Assembly (NCBI RefSeq): GCF_003226535.1
Contig: NZ_QKOB01000011.1
Coordinates: forward strand, 1-64,000
Source: Meiothermus sp. Pnk-1
GTDB taxonomy: Bacteria > Deinococcota > Deinococci > Deinococcales > Thermaceae
Direction: 5' to 3'
Length of the DNA: 64,000 bases
Both the position numbers and the translations under genes were made by a program. This document shows, piece after piece, positions 33,209 through 42,037 of the stretch (position 1 is the first letter of the stretch; every line of letters begins with the position of its first letter). The notes beneath the pieces were generated by a model. That model saw nothing but the letters and a program-made list of their open reading frames with translations, had not been told where the DNA came from and did not search any database.

Positions 33209-34398
33209 GGTGGGCTGCCGGGTTGGAATCCGCCGCCTGGGATGTGCTGGTCGCCCTCGCGCTCTTCGCCGCTCTGAGCCAGGGTGGGTTCTCGGGGTGG
33301 GGTTTGTTCGGCTTGCGGGTGCTGGTTGGAATGGGGCTGATCTTGTGGTTGGGTTCGGCGGTGGTACGGGGCTACTTGCGCTGGCCACCGTTGCCGGTCG
33401 CCTCGGCTGCGCTGGCGTATCTGCTCATCACGGTGGTGGGGGCGCTCTCGAGCCCTTACCCCTATGGCAGCGCCCAAGCCCTGCTCAACACGGCGATGTT
33501 CGGGGCAGCTTTTTTTCTGGGCTATGCCTTTCGACCAAGCTGTAGACCGGTTTTGCTGGCAGGCTTCGGGCTGGAGGCGGGGGTACTCGGGGTCTATGGG
33601 CTATGGCAGGCCGTGGGGGGGCTTACCCGGGTGAGCGGGCCCTACTTCAATTCCAACCACTACAGCGGGTTTCTGGCCTTGGCCGTGCCGATCACCTTGG
33701 GGTTGGCCCGCTCGAGCCGGGGTTTTGGGCGCGGGCTGTGGGCGAGCTTGGCGGGGCTGCTGTTTGTCAACCTGGCCCTGACCTTCTCCTGGGGCTTGCT
33801 GGCGGTGGCGCTGGCCTTGGCGGGGTGGCTGCTGGCGGGGTTCGGGCGGAGGGGGTGGGCCGGGGTGCTGTTGGCGCTGGGCCCGTTGGGGCTGGCGTTG
33901 CTGATGCTGCTGAGCCTGAGCCCCCAATTGGCCGGCAGTCTGGGCCAGCGCACGGTAGCGCTTTGGCAGGACTGGGCCCGGGTGAGCCTCGAGAGCCGCG
34001 CCGGAATTGCTCGAGGGAGCCTCGAGCTGATCAAAGCCCATCCCTGGCTGGGGGTGGGGCCGGGTAACTTTGTCTACACCTGGCCGCGCTACCGCCCGCC
34101 CAAGATCGAGACCGTGCCCCAGGAGATCCTGCACAAACGCGTCAACTACGCCCACAACGACTACCTCCAGGTGGCCAGCGAGACCGGGCTGCTGGGCCTG
34201 GCTGCGTTTTTGGGGTTTTGGATCCTGGTGCTGGGTAAGGGCGCGCCTTCACCCGCTGGCGCCGGCATCAAAGTGGGGCTGATCGCGCTGTTGCTCCACG
34301 GCCTGACCGATGGAAACCTCACGGTTGTTCCGGCCAACGCGGTATTGGCGTACCTGTTCGCCGGGCTTTATGTGGGAGAAATGAATGATCCTGATTGA
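33205..34398 (+). CDS. O-antigen ligase/polymerase-family membrane protein (WaaL/Wzy type)
   Basis: The 397-residue integral membrane protein has about ten to eleven hydrophobic segments and the large outside loop typical of the Wzy_C family. Landmarks are PYFNSNHYSGFLAL in the middle and the loop RVNYAHNDYLQVASETGLLGL, with the His that is functionally important in this family. It either polymerises glycan repeats or transfers a finished glycan to its acceptor at the outer face of the inner membrane. The start overlaps the TPR stop (ATGA), and the end overlaps the next glycosyltransferase by 14 bp. Confidence 0.88.
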   Translation: MRWAAGLESAAWDVLVALALFAALSQGGFSGWGLFGLRVLVGMGLILWLGSAVVRGYLRWPPLPVASAALAYLLITVVGALSSPYPYGSAQALLNTAMFGAAFFLGYAFRPSCRPVLLAGFGLEAGVLGVYGLWQAVGGLTRVSGPYFNSNHYSGFLALAVPITLGLARSSRGFGRGLWASLAGLLFVNLALTFSWGLLAVALALAGWLLAGFGRRGWAGVLLALGPLGLALLMLLSLSPQLAGSLGQRTVALWQDWARVSLESRAGIARGSLELIKAHPWLGVGPGNFVYTWPRYRPPKIETVPQEILHKRVNYAHNDYLQVASETGLLGLAAFLGFWILVLGKGAPSPAGAGIKVGLIALLLHGLTDGNLTVVPANAVLAYLFAGLYVGEMNDPD

Positions 34399-35518
34399 CG
34401 CCACGCCGCTACAGTCCGAACATCGCTTGCGCGGGGTGGGGGCCTATGTCCGCCACCTGGTCCAGCGCCTGGAAGCTAAAGGTCACACCCCTTTTTACTT
34501 CGCCTCGACGGTGGGGCTCGAGCACGTTCAGGACCTCCTCCCCCCCGAGCGCACCTTTGCCGTCTACCGGCCGCACACCCCGGCCCAGGTCTACTGGGCC
34601 TACAACGAGCTGGCCATGCGCTGGGCCATCCTACGCCTGCGGCCCAAGGTGTTTTTCTGCCCGGACTTCAACGGGTTCCTCGGCAACCCCTTCGGCGAAT
34701 CGGTGCCGATGCTGCACGACCTGATCCCCCTCAAGGTGCGGGAGGAAGGAGGGGGAGTGGGGATCCGGCTCTCCCGGCTGCGCTGGGGGGTTTACTTCGC
34801 CAGGGTGCGGCGGGCGCGGCACATCATCGCCCGCAGCGAATGGGTCAAGAGGGACGCGATAGAGCTACTGGGCATCGCCCCCGAGCGGATCACGGTGGTG
34901 GCCCAGGGCTTGGACCGGGAACGCTTCGTACCGAGCACCGGACAGGGCCCCTACGCCGCGGAACCCCCCTACTTCTTGCACGTGGGGGGCTCGGGGTTCA
35001 ACAAGAACGTGCGCCGGGTGCTGGAGGCTTTCGCCAAGGTGGCCCCCACCCATCCCCAGACCCGGCTGTACTTTGTGGGGCCCTGGGCTCCTGCCGAGCG
35101 GGAGTGGTTGGAGGCCGAGAAAACCCGGCTGGGGCTTGCGGAGCGGGTGCATCACCTGGGGTTCATTCCCGACGCCGATCTGCCGAGCCTGTACGGCAAC
35201 GCGGCGGCGGTGGTGTTCCCCTCGCTCGAGGAGGGCTACGGCCTGCCGGTGCTCGAGGGGATGGCCTCGGGGGCTCCGGTCATCACCTCCAATGTCTCCT
35301 CGTTGCCGGAGGTGGCCGGGGATGCGGCCTTGCTGGTCAACCCGCTGGAGGTGGAGGCCATTGCGGCGGCCATGCGGCGGATGCTCGAGGAGCCAGGGCT
35401 GGCCCAGGCGTTACGGCAGAAGGGCCGGGTCCAGGCCAGCCGGTTCTCCTGGGAGGCGCTGGCGGATCGGGTCTGGGAGACCTTGAACCGCATCGCCCAA
35501 GCAGCACCCTCGGGATAG
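34385..35518 (+). CDS. Glycosyltransferase family 4
   Basis: The 377-residue GT-B enzyme has the retaining GT4 donor-site signature LEEGYGLPVLEGMASGAPVI near residue 285 (the E-x7-E motif) and PYFLHVGGSGFNKNV at the start of the C-terminal domain. IDATPLQ and the early GVGAYVRHL loop are typical of mannosyl- or rhamnosyltransferases of envelope glycans. It overlaps the O-antigen ligase gene by 14 bp. The sugar is not predictable. Confidence 0.9.
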   Translation: MILIDATPLQSEHRLRGVGAYVRHLVQRLEAKGHTPFYFASTVGLEHVQDLLPPERTFAVYRPHTPAQVYWAYNELAMRWAILRLRPKVFFCPDFNGFLGNPFGESVPMLHDLIPLKVREEGGGVGIRLSRLRWGVYFARVRRARHIIARSEWVKRDAIELLGIAPERITVVAQGLDRERFVPSTGQGPYAAEPPYFLHVGGSGFNKNVRRVLEAFAKVAPTHPQTRLYFVGPWAPAEREWLEAEKTRLGLAERVHHLGFIPDADLPSLYGNAAAVVFPSLEEGYGLPVLEGMASGAPVITSNVSSLPEVAGDAALLVNPLEVEAIAAAMRRMLEEPGLAQALRQKGRVQASRFSWEALADRVWETLNRIAQAAPSG

Positions 35519-35523
35519 GGGCT

Positions 35524-35585
35524 TGTTACGCCCCTTGTGATCTGGGCGTTTCCTCGGAGCTTCACGAACGGGGCGAAGCGTAACA
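35524..35585 (+). promoter_or_regulatory. Competing hairpins between two glycan operons
   Basis: TGTTACGC (35524-35531) is exactly complementary to GCGTAACA (35578-35585). The same left arm can instead form ACGCCC/GGGCGT (35528-35549), followed by TTTCC, which looks like a weak terminator of the preceding gene. CCGTAACGG (35620-35628) and GCGTTATGG (35631-35639) follow before the heptose operon. The region may contain a terminator plus operator sites. Confidence 0.4.
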
Positions 35586-35695
35586 GGGGGGGTTATTGCG
35601 ACAGGTACGGGACCGGTGGCCGTAACGGGAGCGTTATGGGGACCCCGCTAAGGTAGGGCCTGGAGCGATTGACACCAGGCCGAGCGAGGGGTGAT

Positions 35696-36754
35696 ATGCA
35701 GACGATTATTCGAGCCCGTGCGCCTTTACGGATCAGCTTCGGGGGTGGGGGAACCGATGTCCCCCCCTACTGCGACGAACGCGGTGGGGTGGTGCTCTCG
35801 GCCACCATCAACCGCTATGCCCTGGCTTCGCTGGTCCCCGGCGGCGACCGTTTTAGCGTGCGCAGCATCGATTACGACCAGAGCATCGAGTACGGGATCC
35901 ATGATCCTTTTGTCTTTGACGGCCAGCTCGATCTCGCCAAGGGGGTGCTCGAGCACTTTCGCCGCACCCAGGGGCTCAAAGACGGCTTTGAGGTCGCGCT
36001 GCACAACGACGCCCCCCCAGGATCGGGTTTGGGCTCTTCCTCGGCCATTACGGTAGCCCTGATCGGGGCCATCGCCGAGCATCTGCGCCTCTTTCTGGAT
36101 AAGTACCAGATCGCCGAGTTGGCCTACCGCATTGAACGCCAGGACGTGGGCATCAAAGGCGGCAAGCAGGATCAGTACGCGGCCACCTTCGGCGGCTTCA
36201 ACTTTATCGAGTTCCACCCCGGACTCACCCTGGTGAACCCCCTGCGGCTCCCGGCGCAAACCGTGTGGGAGCTCGAGTATAGCCTGGTCTTCGCCTTCGT
36301 GGGGGGGCAGCACTTCTCCGGGCACATCATCGAGAAGCAGCAGGAGAACTACCAAAAAGGCCGCTACGACGCGGTGCAGGCCATGGACGAGATCAAGGCC
36401 ATCGCCTACGAGATGAAGCGGGCCCTGCTGCGCGGGCATCTCCAGGAGTTCGGCGCCCTCTTGGACGTCGCCTGGCAGTGCAAAAAGCGCATGGCCGAGG
36501 GCATCAGCAACCCCCATATCGACGAGGTGTACCAGGAGGCCAAGAGGGCCGGAGCCATAGGCGGCAAGGTCACCGGGGCGGGCGGGGGCGGCTTCATGTT
36601 CTTCTACTGCGATCCCTACCGCCGCTTCGCCGTGCAGGAGGCCCTCAAGAAGACCGGGGCCCAGGTGGTGAACCTGAGCTTCGTGGAGGAGGGGCTCTCG
36701 GCCTGGACCCTCCACGAGGGCGCCCTCGAGCCCAGGGCCCTGGCCGTCCAGTAG
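35696..36754 (+). CDS. hddA: GHMP kinase, D-glycero-alpha-D-manno-heptose 7-phosphate kinase type
   Basis: The 352-residue kinase has the GHMP ATP site PPGSGLGSSSAITVALIGA (about residues 103-121), an N-terminal RAPLRISFGGGGTDVPPY that is characteristic of the HddA/FKP group, and a C-terminal GGKVTGAGGGGFMFF. HddA phosphorylates heptose 7-phosphate at C1 for GDP-heptose synthesis. The identity is supported by gmhA and the HddC-GmhB fusion directly behind it. GAGGGGTGAT supports the ATG at 35696. Confidence 0.88.
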   Translation: MQTIIRARAPLRISFGGGGTDVPPYCDERGGVVLSATINRYALASLVPGGDRFSVRSIDYDQSIEYGIHDPFVFDGQLDLAKGVLEHFRRTQGLKDGFEVALHNDAPPGSGLGSSSAITVALIGAIAEHLRLFLDKYQIAELAYRIERQDVGIKGGKQDQYAATFGGFNFIEFHPGLTLVNPLRLPAQTVWELEYSLVFAFVGGQHFSGHIIEKQQENYQKGRYDAVQAMDEIKAIAYEMKRALLRGHLQEFGALLDVAWQCKKRMAEGISNPHIDEVYQEAKRAGAIGGKVTGAGGGGFMFFYCDPYRRFAVQEALKKTGAQVVNLSFVEEGLSAWTLHEGALEPRALAVQ

Positions 36755-36761
36755 GAGGTCT

Positions 36762-37343
36762 ATGACGCAACCCGCCCTATCCGCGTTCGGTCAGGCGATG
36801 GACGATCACCTCGAGGTGGCGCGGGCCACCCGTGCCCTGGCTCCTCAAGTGGCCCAGGCCGCCCAGATGATGAGCGAGTGCTTACGCCAGGGGGGGCAGA
36901 TCCTCTTCTGCGGCAACGGCGGCTCCGCCGCCGACGCGCAGCACCTGGCCGCCGAGTTTGTGGGGCGCTTCCTCAAGGAGCGCCGGGCCTTACCCGCCCA
37001 GGCCCTCAGCGTGAACACCTCGATCCTCACCGCCATCGGTAACGACTACGGCTACGAGCGGGTCTTCGCCCGGCAGGTGGAGGCCGTGGGCAGGCCTGGC
37101 GACATTTTGGTAGGCATCACCACCAGCGGCAACAGCCCCAATATCCTCGCCGCCGCCCTGGCCGCCCGCGCCGCAGGCCTGAAGGTCATCGGCATGACCG
37201 GGGCGGGCGGGGGCAAGCTGGCGGCCCTTTGTGATTTGCTGCTGGCGGTGCCCTCCCAGAGCACCCCGCGCATTCAGGAGATGCACATCCTGATGGGCCA
37301 TAGCTTTTGCCAGATGGTCGAAGAAGCGCTGCTTGAAGCATGA
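36762..37343 (+). CDS. gmhA: Phosphoheptose isomerase (SIS domain)
   Basis: The 193-residue enzyme converts sedoheptulose 7-phosphate to D-glycero-D-manno-heptose 7-phosphate, the first step of ADP- or GDP-heptose synthesis. The SIS motifs CGNGGSAADAQHLAAEFVGRF and GITTSGNSPNIL are intact, as are the C-terminal His/Glu residues (IQEMHILMGHSFCQMVE) of the zinc site. It starts 7 bp after hddA and overlaps the next gene by an ATGA. Confidence 0.94.
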   Translation: MTQPALSAFGQAMDDHLEVARATRALAPQVAQAAQMMSECLRQGGQILFCGNGGSAADAQHLAAEFVGRFLKERRALPAQALSVNTSILTAIGNDYGYERVFARQVEAVGRPGDILVGITTSGNSPNILAAALAARAAGLKVIGMTGAGGGKLAALCDLLLAVPSQSTPRIQEMHILMGHSFCQMVEEALLEA

Positions 37344-38566
37344 AGAGGTCGCTCGAACAGGCCGTGATCCTGGCCGGGGGGTTGGGCTCCCGGCTGGGGG
37401 CTTTGACCCGGGAGACCCCCAAGCCGCTGTTGCCGGTAGCGGGTAAGCCCTTTCTGGACTATCTGCTGTGGAACCTCGAGCGCCACGGCTTCCGGCGCAT
37501 CCTGTTCTTGCTAGGGTACAAAGCCACGCAGTTCATCGAGCACTACGGCAGCGGAGCACGCCACGGCCTCGCTGATGACGCGCAGCGAAACGCACGTCTT
37601 GAGGTTGAGTACGCCGTCGAGCCCCGACCGATGGGTACGGGCGGGGCGCTGCGGCTAGCCCAGGACTACCTGGACGAGCGCTTTCTTTTGCTCAATGGGG
37701 ATACCCTATTCGACTTCAACTACCTCGATCTGGCCTTGCTCGAGGCCCCGGCTGCCGTAGCCCTGCGCCAGGTGCCCGACGCGGCCCGCTACGGGCGGGT
37801 GCGGCTGGAAGGCAACCGGATCGTCGGGTTTGGCGAGAAGGAGGGAGAAGGCCCTGGCCTGATCAATGGCGGGGTGTACGTGCTCTCGCGGCCAGTCGTG
37901 GAGCTCCTGCCGGAAGGGGTGAGTTCGCTCGAGCGCGACCTCTTCCCCTGCCTCGTCGAGCGGGGGGAACTGCTGGGCAAACCCTATGAGGGGTTCTTCC
38001 TGGACATCGGCCTGCCCGAGACCTACGCCGAGGCCCAGACGGCCCTCCCCAGCTGGCAGAAAAAACCGGCGGTGTTCCTAGACCGCGACGGGGTATTGAA
38101 CCACGACCAGGGCTACACCCATCGCCCTGAGCAGTGGCGCTGGACCGAAGGAGCCGTCGAGGCGGTGAAGTGGCTCAACGACCGGGGGTATCTGGTCTTG
38201 GTGGTCACCAACCAGGCGGGAATCGCACGGGGCTACTATACCGAGGAACACTTTTTGCAGTTCACCGCCTGGATTCACGAACAGCTGCGCCTGGCCGGGG
38301 CGCACCTCGAGGCCACCTACTACTGCCCCTACCACCCCGAGGGCTTGGGCCCTTACCGCCGCGACTCGGAAGACCGCAAACCTCACCCTGGCATGTTCCT
38401 GCGGGCCATCGCCGAGTGGCAGCCCGATCTTTCGCGCAGCCTGGCCATCGGCGACAGGGAAAGCGACCTCCGGGCGGCCTGGGCGGCAGGGGTGCAGGCG
38501 CGGCTTTTCGCTGGAGGCAACCTGCTCGAGTTCGTCCAGGATGCCCTCGGCGAATCCGGGCGTTAG
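37340..38566 (+). CDS. Fusion of heptose-1-phosphate nucleotidyltransferase (HddC-like) and GmhB-like phosphatase
   Basis: The 408-residue protein joins two enzymes. Residues 1-235 form a sugar-nucleotide transferase (AVILAGGLGSRLGALT, then PKPLLPVAGKPFLDY and LLNGDTLFD). Residues 243-408 form a HAD phosphatase of the histidinol-P/GmhB type (FLDRDGVLN at 247-255, VVTNQAGIARG, then GDRESDLRAAWAAG). GmhB removes the C7 phosphate of heptose bisphosphate; HddC then adds GMP. The zinc loop is altered: CPYHPEG is present but the usual C-x-C is replaced by DSEDRKP. The start overlaps gmhA (ATGA). Confidence 0.9.
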   Translation: MKRSLEQAVILAGGLGSRLGALTRETPKPLLPVAGKPFLDYLLWNLERHGFRRILFLLGYKATQFIEHYGSGARHGLADDAQRNARLEVEYAVEPRPMGTGGALRLAQDYLDERFLLLNGDTLFDFNYLDLALLEAPAAVALRQVPDAARYGRVRLEGNRIVGFGEKEGEGPGLINGGVYVLSRPVVELLPEGVSSLERDLFPCLVERGELLGKPYEGFFLDIGLPETYAEAQTALPSWQKKPAVFLDRDGVLNHDQGYTHRPEQWRWTEGAVEAVKWLNDRGYLVLVVTNQAGIARGYYTEEHFLQFTAWIHEQLRLAGAHLEATYYCPYHPEGLGPYRRDSEDRKPHPGMFLRAIAEWQPDLSRSLAIGDRESDLRAAWAAGVQARLFAGGNLLEFVQDALGESGR

Positions 38567-38575
38567 GAGGAGCGG

Positions 38576-39718
38576 ATGCGGGTCGGATTTTTCACCTACG
38601 GGATGGGGCAGCATCTCACGGGCATAGGCCGTTATACGGTAGAGCTGACCCGCGCGCTAAAGGCTGCTGACTCCGGCCTCGAGATCGTCCTGCTCAACCC
38701 CTACCCAGCTTCTCCGCTGGGGTGGTATCGGGAGTTTGAGACCTACCCGCTTCCCGCGCTGCAAAAGATTCCGGCGGCGGCCAGCCTGGGTAACTGGCTG
38801 CTGCACCGGGCGGCGCTCGAGCTCCAGCTCGACATCCTCCACGACCCCTGCGGCATCGCGCCCTTCCTGGTTCCGACCAAGGCTTACCGGCGGGTCACCA
38901 CCATCCACGACGCGATTCCCTTGGTAATGCCCAAAGTCCAGCCCCTGGCGACGCGGTTGATCTTTCGCACCCTGGTTCCGCTGGCCCGATACACCGCCGA
39001 CGCCATCTTTACCGTGAGCCACCATGCTGCCGTGGATCTGGCCCGCCACGCCCGGCTACCCCAGCGCAAGCTCTTCGTGGCCCCCAACGCGGTGAACCCG
39101 CCCCCGGCAATGGGCCAAGCCGAGGTTCGGGCGGCGCTCGAGCGCCTGGGCGTCAACCCCCCCTACTTTTTGGCGGTGGGCCAGCTGGCCTCCCGCAAAA
39201 ACCTGCCCCGGCTACTGGAGGCTTTCGCCATGCTCCGCCGGGAGAACCCCGAGCTAAACCTGGCCGTGGTGGGGCCGAGCGCTTGGAAGGGCCACGAGAT
39301 CTTCCAAAAAGCCCGAGACCTGGAGGGCGTGACCCTTACCGGTTTCGTTTCCGAGCAGGAGTTGGACGCGCTGTACTACGGGGCGCTGGCCCTGGTCTTT
39401 CCCTCGCTCTATGAGGGTTTTGGTATCCCGGCCATCGAGGCCATGGCCCATGGAACCCCGGTCTTGGCCGCCCGTGCGAGCGCCTTACCGGAGGTGGTGG
39501 GCGAGGCCGGGCTGCTCTTCGACCCGACATCGGTGGAGGCCATCGCCGCGGCCATGCGCCGGATCTGGCAGGATGAGGGTTTGCGTGAGGAGCTTAGGAG
39601 GCGGGGGCTCGAGCGGGCCAAGCGGTACACCTGGGCCGAGACCGCCCGCAAAACCCTGGAAGTCTACCGGCATCTATTGGGTGACCGGGCCGTGCGAGGT
39701 GCGTATTTGGAAGCTTAG
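38576..39718 (+). CDS. Glycosyltransferase family 4
   Basis: The 380-residue GT-B enzyme has the early loop GMGQHLTGIGRYTVEL, PPYFLAVGQLASRKNLPRLLE opening the C-domain, and the donor motif LYEGFGIPAIEAMAHGTPVL. It begins 9 bp after the heptose fusion gene with AGGAG before the ATG, so it is in the same operon and may transfer heptose. That assignment rests on position only. Confidence 0.9.
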   Translation: MRVGFFTYGMGQHLTGIGRYTVELTRALKAADSGLEIVLLNPYPASPLGWYREFETYPLPALQKIPAAASLGNWLLHRAALELQLDILHDPCGIAPFLVPTKAYRRVTTIHDAIPLVMPKVQPLATRLIFRTLVPLARYTADAIFTVSHHAAVDLARHARLPQRKLFVAPNAVNPPPAMGQAEVRAALERLGVNPPYFLAVGQLASRKNLPRLLEAFAMLRRENPELNLAVVGPSAWKGHEIFQKARDLEGVTLTGFVSEQELDALYYGALALVFPSLYEGFGIPAIEAMAHGTPVLAARASALPEVVGEAGLLFDPTSVEAIAAAMRRIWQDEGLREELRRRGLERAKRYTWAETARKTLEVYRHLLGDRAVRGAYLEA

Positions 39719-39728
39719 GCAAGCCGCA

Positions 39729-39755
39729 TTCACCGCGCCGCTTTCGCGCGGTGAA
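39729..39755 (+). promoter_or_regulatory. Perfect 10-bp hairpin between a glycosyltransferase gene and the secreted protein gene
   Basis: TTCACCGCGC (39729-39738) pairs with GCGCGGTGAA (39746-39755) around a 7-nt loop. No T-run follows, so it is more likely an mRNA end-stabiliser or a partial terminator than a full one. It lies 24 bp before the next start codon and 10 bp after a stop. Confidence 0.5.
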
Positions 39756-39778
39756 GCACGCTTCAAGGAGATTGTCCC

Positions 39779-41728
39779 ATGCGGAAGAATGTGTATATAT
39801 CGCTCTCAATTGTCCTGGCCATCGCGGTTTTGTGGATAGTTGCGGCCTTTGCCCAAGGTGGGGATCGCACCCGGCCCACCCTCACCTTGAGCAACCCGCC
39901 CAACGGCACCAATGTCACCGTGGGAAACGTTACCGTGAGCGGAGAGGCCAGCGACGACACCGGGGTGACCCGCCTCACCTATCGCTTGGGCGCAGGGCCT
40001 GAGCAAGAGGTGAAGATCACCCCGGGAACCACAGTGGAGTTCGGCTTCACCGTGGACCTCAAGCCCGGTCACAACGTCATCATCCTGAGTGTTTACGATG
40101 CCGCGGGAAACCGCACCTCCAGCACCGTCACGGTGAGCTACGCCGCGGCTGCAGCCTCCCCCTTGCCCGGGGCCTGGCCCTCGCCCACGGGTGCGCCTCC
40201 GACCCTGTTGCAGGCGTACTGGATCAACCATTACGTGACCGCTACCGATAGCCAGGTAGAGGTCAAGTACATGCAGTACCGGCCCCGCCAATTTGATGCG
40301 GGAATAAGCTTGATCCGCCGGGCCGCTGAGCAGCGCTTTGCCGAGTCTAAGCTCGAGGATCCCGGCCCCTATCGGGGCTGGGACGTGCTCATCCTGCCTG
40401 GGGGCGGCACCTACACCGGCTCGACCGGTAAAAATCTGCTCGAGCTCTACCTCAACCGTACGGCCAGGGTCGGCCTCATCTGGTATGGCAACCCCCAGGA
40501 CCTGCCCTCCTGGATGGAGAACCAGGGCTGGGTGCGCGGGGCGGATGTCAAGGTGGACGGCAAGAACTACCCGGTTTTCCTACGTACGATGGGGGCGGGT
40601 CAGCAGTTGTTGGGGGGGATCGAGCGCAAGTCGGGGCGGGTCTACACGGTATTGTTGGCGGAGAAGGACGGCAAGCCCTCCAGCCCCCCGCCGGTCCCCG
40701 CCGGGCTCGAGGTGCCCAAGCCCAACGCCGCCTGTCCCGATTGGGTGCACGACCAGTACATGGTCAAGGGCTTTGACGGGAAGATGTACCGCACCTGGCA
40801 CCCTCAGATTGACCCCGTGTACTGGTGCTACTTCGGCCACGAACACGGCTCCGACCCGCGCCTGTTCGCGGCCTTCGATAAGATCGCTCCGGCCTTCGGC
40901 TACGTGAGCCAAAAGGCCAACGCCGACGAGCCCCACACCGGCTTCAAGCTCTTCGCCTACGACGACAACCAGGGACACTCCTGGCTGATCCAGTTCCACA
41001 TCGGTACCGGCGGTAGGGGCCGGCTGTGCACCCGTTTCCACGAGTACAACGTGTGGGTGGCAGACCGTAAGAGCGGCGAGCTACTGGCCGATCTGCACTT
41101 TATGACCGACACCGGCCCGGCCTTGGACGCCAGCGCCACCGGGACCCCGGACGACCCCGGCAAAGCCAACACCACCCGCTACAAGCCCGCCGAGTGCCCA
41201 GAGAACCTGAATATCCCCATGAACAACGATCAGGGCCGCCGCCGGATTCCCCAGATCAACCGCAACGGCTACGAGACCTGGCAGCCCAGCCTACCCAAGA
41301 CCTTAGGGATGTTCGGCGCGCGCGGCTACAACACCGATAACCCCCAGACCCGCTGCTCTGCCGAGACCGACGCCGAGGGCAACCCCACCTGCAACGAGTT
41401 GATCAAGACCACATCCGACTACGACTGGGGCGAGAACCGCTGGTTTATCATTGCCGAGGCAGATGCTAATAAGGGGTTTGGCATCGACGCCAGCACCGCT
41501 TTGGCCACCGGGGTGTTCTACACCGATCCCAAGGGCCTCGAGCTGCGCAAACCCACCGACCCCGACGCCGTGCACCAGTACATCAAGCCCGGCCTGAAGA
41601 TCGCTCACATCACCGGGGAGCGCTGGATTCCCTATGACCCCTGGTGGGTGCAGTACCGGGCGGTACCCTCGGGCAAGGTGTTTTTCTCCGGGCATAACCT
41701 CGAAGACTCGCTGCGCCAGCCCAACTGA
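39779..41728 (+). CDS. Large secreted protein with Ig-like domain; function unknown
   Basis: The 649-residue protein has a signal or anchor (VYISLSIVLAIAVLWIVAAFAQ), a bacterial Ig-like domain (about residues 30-125; LSNPPNGTNVTVGNVTVSGEA, then VYDAAGNRTSSTVTV), a Pro-rich linker, and a large domain of about 500 residues. That domain is rich in Trp, Tyr, His and Asp (CYFGHEHGSDPRLF; FHIGTGGRGRLCTRFHEYN; YDWGENRWFI) and has several Cys. No family is recognised; the Ig plus catalytic-looking core suggests a wall- or glycan-active protein. AAGGAG lies 7 nt before the ATG. It closes the heptose operon. Confidence 0.75.
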   Translation: MRKNVYISLSIVLAIAVLWIVAAFAQGGDRTRPTLTLSNPPNGTNVTVGNVTVSGEASDDTGVTRLTYRLGAGPEQEVKITPGTTVEFGFTVDLKPGHNVIILSVYDAAGNRTSSTVTVSYAAAAASPLPGAWPSPTGAPPTLLQAYWINHYVTATDSQVEVKYMQYRPRQFDAGISLIRRAAEQRFAESKLEDPGPYRGWDVLILPGGGTYTGSTGKNLLELYLNRTARVGLIWYGNPQDLPSWMENQGWVRGADVKVDGKNYPVFLRTMGAGQQLLGGIERKSGRVYTVLLAEKDGKPSSPPPVPAGLEVPKPNAACPDWVHDQYMVKGFDGKMYRTWHPQIDPVYWCYFGHEHGSDPRLFAAFDKIAPAFGYVSQKANADEPHTGFKLFAYDDNQGHSWLIQFHIGTGGRGRLCTRFHEYNVWVADRKSGELLADLHFMTDTGPALDASATGTPDDPGKANTTRYKPAECPENLNIPMNNDQGRRRIPQINRNGYETWQPSLPKTLGMFGARGYNTDNPQTRCSAETDAEGNPTCNELIKTTSDYDWGENRWFIIAEADANKGFGIDASTALATGVFYTDPKGLELRKPTDPDAVHQYIKPGLKIAHITGERWIPYDPWWVQYRAVPSGKVFFSGHNLEDSLRQPN

Positions 41729-41761
41729 GCCTTCCCACGTCAAACGTCGTACGTCAAACGA

Positions 41762-41857
41762 AGGGGATCGGTCCCTAGGTGTACCGGCTCCGCCGGTCCC
41801 GATAGGGGATCGTCCCTCGGGTGTACGGGCGTAGCCCGTCCCAATAGGGGATCGTCC
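41762..41857. repeat. 42-bp tandem repeat, 2.3 copies, with covarying hairpin stems
   Basis: Two 42-bp units (41762-41803 and 41804-41845) and a 12-bp third start share AGGGGATCG(G)TCCCT. Each has a hairpin: ACCGGC-TCC-GCCGGT in the first and ACGGGC-GTA-GCCCGT in the second, so the stem is kept by compensatory changes. CGTCGTACG before the array and CGTACGACG after it give flanking inverted arms. The gap of 309 bp (41729-42037) contains no convincing gene. Confidence 0.65.
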
Positions 41858-42037
41858 AAAAAAGCGTTTTGCGTATTGCGTATGACGTACGACGTCAGTA
41901 AAACCCACTACCCCGAACCTCAAGTCCGTGGCCGGGTAGGCCCCAGGATCAAGTAGCTCGCTGGGCCGTGGGAAGGCCGCAGCCGATGAGCTCTGGAACG
42001 CTTCGGGTGGGGTTCCAGCGCCGGCCAAGGAGGGCGA

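Noticed and set aside
35726-36715. 329-codon minus-strand frame opposite hddA
   Set aside because: Antisense shadow; the GHMP kinase motifs are on the plus strand.
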